Shown piece by piece: positions 52,581 to 55,290 of a DNA stretch of 55,290 bases; within the stretch, counting starts at the first letter, position 1, and every line of letters starts with the position of its first letter. The notes beneath the pieces were generated by a model. The model had not been told where the DNA came from. It made no database searches and was given only the letters and a program-made list of their open reading frames with translations. Source of the DNA: Cyclobacteriaceae bacterium (GTDB lineage Bacteria > Bacteroidota > Bacteroidia > Cytophagales > Cyclobacteriaceae); the NCBI GenBank assembly GCA_025455015.1, contig JALONI010000009.1, positions 1 through 55,290 on the forward strand. Direction: 5' to 3'. A program made the translations under genes and the position numbers.

Positions 52581-53492
52581 ATGGGTTCCCTACCTTCGGC
52601 TATGCTTCCTTACTTCCCATTTCGCCCGCGTTTTGACCTTGCCATGGGTACTTCGCCCCTGCCGCCTGCGCGGGGGGTGGTTGAAGCAGATGAACACCGG
52701 GCCGCTGAACTAGCGCTGAAGCAGCAGGCATTGTCCACGCATCCTTCGTACTACTTTGCAGAAAGCGAGGCCTCGCGTGCGGCCCAGCACGAAGCGTTGG
52801 CGCTCATCGCGCGCGATGCGGCTCGTTTGTACCCTACGGTGTTCAGTTATCGGCAAGAGGGGGAGTCCATCACATTCCAATCCCCGGAAGGGGCCTACAC
52901 CTGGCACCCCGACCATGCGCTGGCCCCGCTGGATTGGATAGGCCGTTTTTTTCAGGAAGACTTTTTGCTGTTGGATGCCGGTGGCATTTTGCGGGCAGGG
53001 CAACTTTGTTTCCCGAGCGGCTGGTGTCTTGAGGAAAAAATGAACAAACCGTTTTTATCCATTCACGAGCCGCTGCCCGCGGTGATGAACCCGATGCTCA
53101 ACGCTGCCAATGCGTTTATGCAGCGACTCAGGGCGGATAAGCCGATGGAACGAACCAACTGGGGCTTTCGCCTGACGGATCAACTGGATTTGTCTTCGCG
53201 CCATACGGCATGGTACCGAAGCCTCGTAGACGAGCAAATGAAAACACTGCGGGTTGAAGAGGTGGGTGCGCGCGTGTGGGTTAGGATCGAACATCAAACG
53301 CTTACGCGGCTGCCGGGGGGGTACGTGCTGTTCACCATCCACACGTTTCAAAATCCGCTGGAGCAGGAACCGCTCGAACGGAAGCAGGTCATCGAGTCAT
53401 TTTTGAAGACGGTTCCCCCGGAGCTGATCCAATACAAAGTGATGGATCGTTTCTACCGGCTGCTGATTGAGTACCTGGCGCGTGCGCGTTAA
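52581..53492 (+). CDS. DUF3445 / heme-dependent oxidative N-demethylase-like protein
   Basis: The 303-residue protein (or 296 from the ATG at 52602, [12 protein letters not shown]) matches DUF3445 by its [16 protein letters not shown] start, [49 protein letters not shown] and RTNWGFRL. Family members bind heme and include the subunit of heme-dependent oxidative N-demethylase that acts on methylamines. The partner subunits are not beside it here. It ends in a four-base convergent overlap with lipA. Confidence 0.8.
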   Translation: MGSLPSAMLPYFPFRPRFDLAMGTSPLPPARGVVEADEHRAAELALKQQALSTHPSYYFAESEASRAAQHEALALIARDAARLYPTVFSYRQEGESITFQSPEGAYTWHPDHALAPLDWIGRFFQEDFLLLDAGGILRAGQLCFPSGWCLEEKMNKPFLSIHEPLPAVMNPMLNAANAFMQRLRADKPMERTNWGFRLTDQLDLSSRHTAWYRSLVDEQMKTLRVEEVGARVWVRIEHQTLTRLPGGYVLFTIHTFQNPLEQEPLERKQVIESFLKTVPPELIQYKVMDRFYRLLIEYLARAR

Positions 53493-54373
53493 TCCATCGG
53501 TACGTTTACATGCCGCTCGGCATGGTAGCTGGACCGTACCAGCGGGCCCGACTCCACGTATTTCAGCCCGCGTTTCAATCCTTCCTCGCGGTACATGTCG
53601 AACGTTTCGGGGTGGATAAACTCGGCTACCTCCAGGTGCATCTTGGTTGGCTGTAGGTACTGCCCCAGCGTCAGGATCATCAAGCCGTGTGCCACCAGGT
53701 CGTCCATCGCTTTGAACACTTCCTCTTTGGTTTCGCCCACGCCCAGCATGATGCCCGACTTGGTGCGTTTGCCGGCTTCGCGCGTGCGTTTGATCTGCTC
53801 CAAACTGCGCTCGTACTTCGCCTGGGGCCGCACCATGCGGTACAAGCGCCCTACCGTTTCCATGTTATGGCTCACCACCTCTTGCCCTCCCTCAATCATG
53901 CGGTAGAGGGCATCCCAGTTTCCCTTGGTGTCGGGTATCAATGTTTCGATGGTGGTAGACGGGCTGATTTGTTTGGTTTGCACCACGGTCTGGTACCAGA
54001 TTTCCGCCCCGCGGTCTTTCAGCTCATCGCGGTTTACCGAGGTTATGACCGCGTGTTTGACGCCCATGGTCTTGATGGCCTCGGCTACCCGCCTGGGTTC
54101 ATCGGTGTCGTATTCGGTAGGGCGGCCGGTGGCTACCGCGCAAAACGAGCAACTGCGGGTGCACACGTTGCCCAATATCATAAACGTGGCCGTGCCCGCC
54201 CCCCAGCATTCGCCCATGTTAGGGCAGTTGCCGCTTTCACAAATGGTGTGCAGCTTATTGTCATCAACCAACTTGCGCACTTTCGCATACTCCGGGCCAA
54301 TGGGCAGCTTTACGCGCAGCCAGTCCGGCTTTCGCGTCCGCGGTTCAGGGGCTATGACGGGCAACTCGATCAT
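53489..54373 (-). CDS. lipA: Lipoyl synthase
   Basis: A radical-SAM enzyme that inserts two sulfurs into the octanoyl chain on lipoyl proteins. The 294-residue protein has the auxiliary cluster cysteines C45, C50 and C56 ([12 protein letters not shown]) and the radical-SAM CTRSCSFC with C71, C75 and C78, and the C-terminal VRSSYHAE whose serine binds the auxiliary cluster. It lies 74 bases after gcvH, whose product is one of its targets, in the same direction. The pair would be co-transcribed. Confidence 0.97.
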   Translation of the reverse strand: MIELPVIAPEPRTRKPDWLRVKLPIGPEYAKVRKLVDDNKLHTICESGNCPNMGECWGAGTATFMILGNVCTRSCSFCAVATGRPTEYDTDEPRRVAEAIKTMGVKHAVITSVNRDELKDRGAEIWYQTVVQTKQISPSTTIETLIPDTKGNWDALYRMIEGGQEVVSHNMETVGRLYRMVRPQAKYERSLEQIKRTREAGKRTKSGIMLGVGETKEEVFKAMDDLVAHGLMILTLGQYLQPTKMHLEVAEFIHPETFDMYREEGLKRGLKYVESGPLVRSSYHAERHVNVPMD

Positions 54374-54447
54374 GTCAACAGAAACAAAATTCAGAATTCA
54401 AAGTTCAAAACCCCTTAAAACCGCGCCCTTGATGTCTCCCCCGGGTT

Positions 54448-54822
54448 CTATTTGCCAATCAGTTCCTTGTATTGGTCGGCCGACAGGAGGTTGGCCGGTG
54501 TACCGCTCAGCTCCACTTTGATCATCCACCCATCCCCATACGGATCGTGGTTTACTTTTTCGGGGGCCGCGTCCAGGCCTTTGTTCACGTCTACTACTTT
54601 TCCCTTTACCGGCATAAACAAATCCGACACGGTTTTCACCGCCTCCACGGTGCCAAACACCGCATGCTCGTCCAACTGCTGCCCCACCGTGTTGATGTCC
54701 ACGTAAACAATATCACCCAGCTCGCCTTGGGCAAAGTCGGTAATGCCGATGGTGGCTTGGGTGCCTTCAATTTTTATCCACTCGTGGTCTTTGGTGTACT
54801 GGAGGGTAGCGGGGATGTTCAT
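54448..54822 (-). CDS. gcvH: Glycine cleavage system H protein
   Basis: The 124-residue carrier swings a lipoyl arm between the P, T and L proteins of glycine cleavage. The lipoylated lysine lies in GTVEAVKTVSD (K63). The sequence DHEWIKIEGTQATIGITDFAQGELGD is typical. Upstream is a decent promoter (TTG at 54875, 20 bases, TACCTTTC at 54852, 7 of 8). gcvT and gcvP are not here. gcvH next to sprA is a common order in Bacteroidota. Confidence 0.97.
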   Translation of the reverse strand: MNIPATLQYTKDHEWIKIEGTQATIGITDFAQGELGDIVYVDINTVGQQLDEHAVFGTVEAVKTVSDLFMPVKGKVVDVNKGLDAAPEKVNHDPYGDGWMIKVELSGTPANLLSADQYKELIGK

Positions 54823-54844
54823 ACAAGGGGGTTGGTTAGCGGGC

Positions 54845-54875
54845 GAAAGGTACGCTCTCCAGTTTCAAGATACAA
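54845..54875 (-). promoter_or_regulatory. Candidate promoter of gcvH-lipA
   Basis: Minus-strand TTG (54875-54873), 20 bases, then TACCTTTC (54852-54845), seven of eight to TAnnTTTG. The leader would be about 20 bases. Confidence 0.4.
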
Positions 54876-55000
54876 AACTCAATATTCAAAATTTAGGGGT
54901 GAGGTAACCTTGAACGTTTGAACCTTTAAACGTTAAAACATTGAGCCTTTGAACCCCAACCTCCACCCAATCTTGAATCCTGAATTTTGAATTCTACCCG
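54876..55000. other. AT-rich intergenic region with short repeats
   Basis: Holds repeated phrases such as TTGAAC, TTTAAACG and TTGAATCCTGAATTTTGAATTC, typical low-complexity filler between Bacteroidota genes. Similar phrases lie at 54385-54415 between lipA and gcvH. No gene is seen. Confidence 0.4.
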
Positions 55001-55290
55001 CTACTGCGCCAGGTTAAACACCACTTTGGCCCCTACGCGCGTGGTAGACCTGCGGTAGGAGTTAGTCACCAGGGGCTCATTCACGTTCCGATCGACATAC
55101 ATCTGAATGGTGAGTTTTTGATTGACCACGTAGCTCACGTTGGGGCGCACCTGGATGTTGATGTTGCCGTTGGTGATGGTGTTCACTTCGTCAATTTTCC
55201 GTTGGATGGTGCGGCTGTTGGTCAAGCTCACGTTTACCCGGAAGGTGACATCGTTTTTGAGCGTGATGGTGCGGCCCTGTTCCTTAAACG
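55001..55290 (-). CDS. sprA: C-terminal end of SprA (type IX secretion / gliding motility), partial
   Basis: The minus strand from the right edge to the stop at 55001 codes about 95 residues in one frame without a stop, starting FKEQGRTITLKNDVTFRVNV and ending VGAKVVFNLAQ. It matches the C-terminus of SprA, the very large outer-membrane translocon of the type IX system: the RTIxLKND strand, the VRPNVSYVVNQKLTIQMYVDRN strands and the final barrel strand. The full protein exceeds 2000 residues, so nearly all of it lies beyond the window. The GTG near 55231 is an internal valine, not the start. Confidence 0.82.
   Translation of the reverse strand, partial: FKEQGRTITLKNDVTFRVNVSLTNSRTIQRKIDEVNTITNGNINIQVRPNVSYVVNQKLTIQMYVDRNVNEPLVTNSYRRSTTRVGAKVVFNLAQ

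Overview
The window looks like chromosomal DNA of a Bacteroidota member, probably of the Cytophagales or a related class. The evidence is the C-terminus of the type IX secretion/gliding protein SprA at the right edge, a PorE-like OmpA lipoprotein, a beta-propeller glutaminyl cyclotransferase, the absence of obvious Shine-Dalgarno sequences, and several promoters of the Bacteroidota type (TTG, about 20 bases, TAnnTTTG). Base composition is moderately GC-rich by eye, except for a clearly AT-richer patch at about 6.7-8.5 kb. Genus cannot be given from sequence reading alone.

Layout. 1-538: three tandem 194-bp units of nested palindromes. 628-6647: a tight six-gene minus-strand operon for NAD metabolism (NMN adenylyltransferase-Nudix, nicotinamide phosphoribosyltransferase, PRPP synthetase, HAD protein, ADP-ribosylglycohydrolase, and an adenylyltransferase-like/methyltransferase fusion). 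6.7-9.2 kb: a DUF4268 nuclease-like gene, a small membrane protein and an NrtR-type Nudix regulator. 9254-9760: four tandem copies of a MITE-like element. 9.8-14.3 kb: rimP-nusA-infB with its own promoter and leader hairpin. 14.4-18.2 kb: an amidohydrolase and the UDP-glucose to UDP-xylose pair (ugd, UXS). 18.4-21.2 kb: acyl-CoA dehydrogenase, rpsU, a Xer recombinase and a hibernation factor. 21.4-26.7 kb: metK, an RsmI-like methylase, an alpha/beta hydrolase, lysA and a YhiN-type flavoprotein. 26.7-32 kb: a histidine kinase, tRNA-Phe and a split HdrD-like Fe-S pair with a nucleotidyltransferase toxin module placed exactly between its two subunits. 32-37.6 kb: PorE-like lipoprotein, saccharopine dehydrogenase-like protein, glutaminyl cyclotransferase, selD. 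37.8-42 kb: promoter, SAM riboswitch and metY-metX-hom. 43.4-55.3 kb: nqrF, a PIN toxin pair, a degenerate ureohydrolase, DinB, fabG, lpd, a caspase/beta-barrel operon, a heme N-demethylase-like protein, lipA, gcvH and the end of sprA.

How the genes fit together. The most striking unit is the NAD operon. Read as chemistry, it can close a loop: the ADP-ribosylglycohydrolase frees ADP-ribose, the Nudix domain can split it to ribose-5-phosphate and AMP, PRPP synthetase turns ribose-5-phosphate into PRPP, the phosphoribosyltransferase joins PRPP to nicotinamide, and the adenylyltransferase makes NAD. Two members are odd: the last gene fuses a catalytically degenerate copy of the adenylyltransferase fold to a methyltransferase, and the HAD protein lacks its second motif-I aspartate. 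A likely NAD-responsive NrtR-type regulator lies 1.9 kb away, and an inverted repeat sits where an operator would be expected. The loop is inferred from family knowledge and gene order; it has not been shown.

The methionine block is a clean case of regulation readable in sequence: a consensus promoter, a SAM-sensing leader, then O-acetylhomoserine sulfhydrylase, homoserine O-acetyltransferase and homoserine dehydrogenase, with metK elsewhere on its own promoter. Lipoate-related genes (lipA, gcvH, lpd) lie in the right part but are not one operon.
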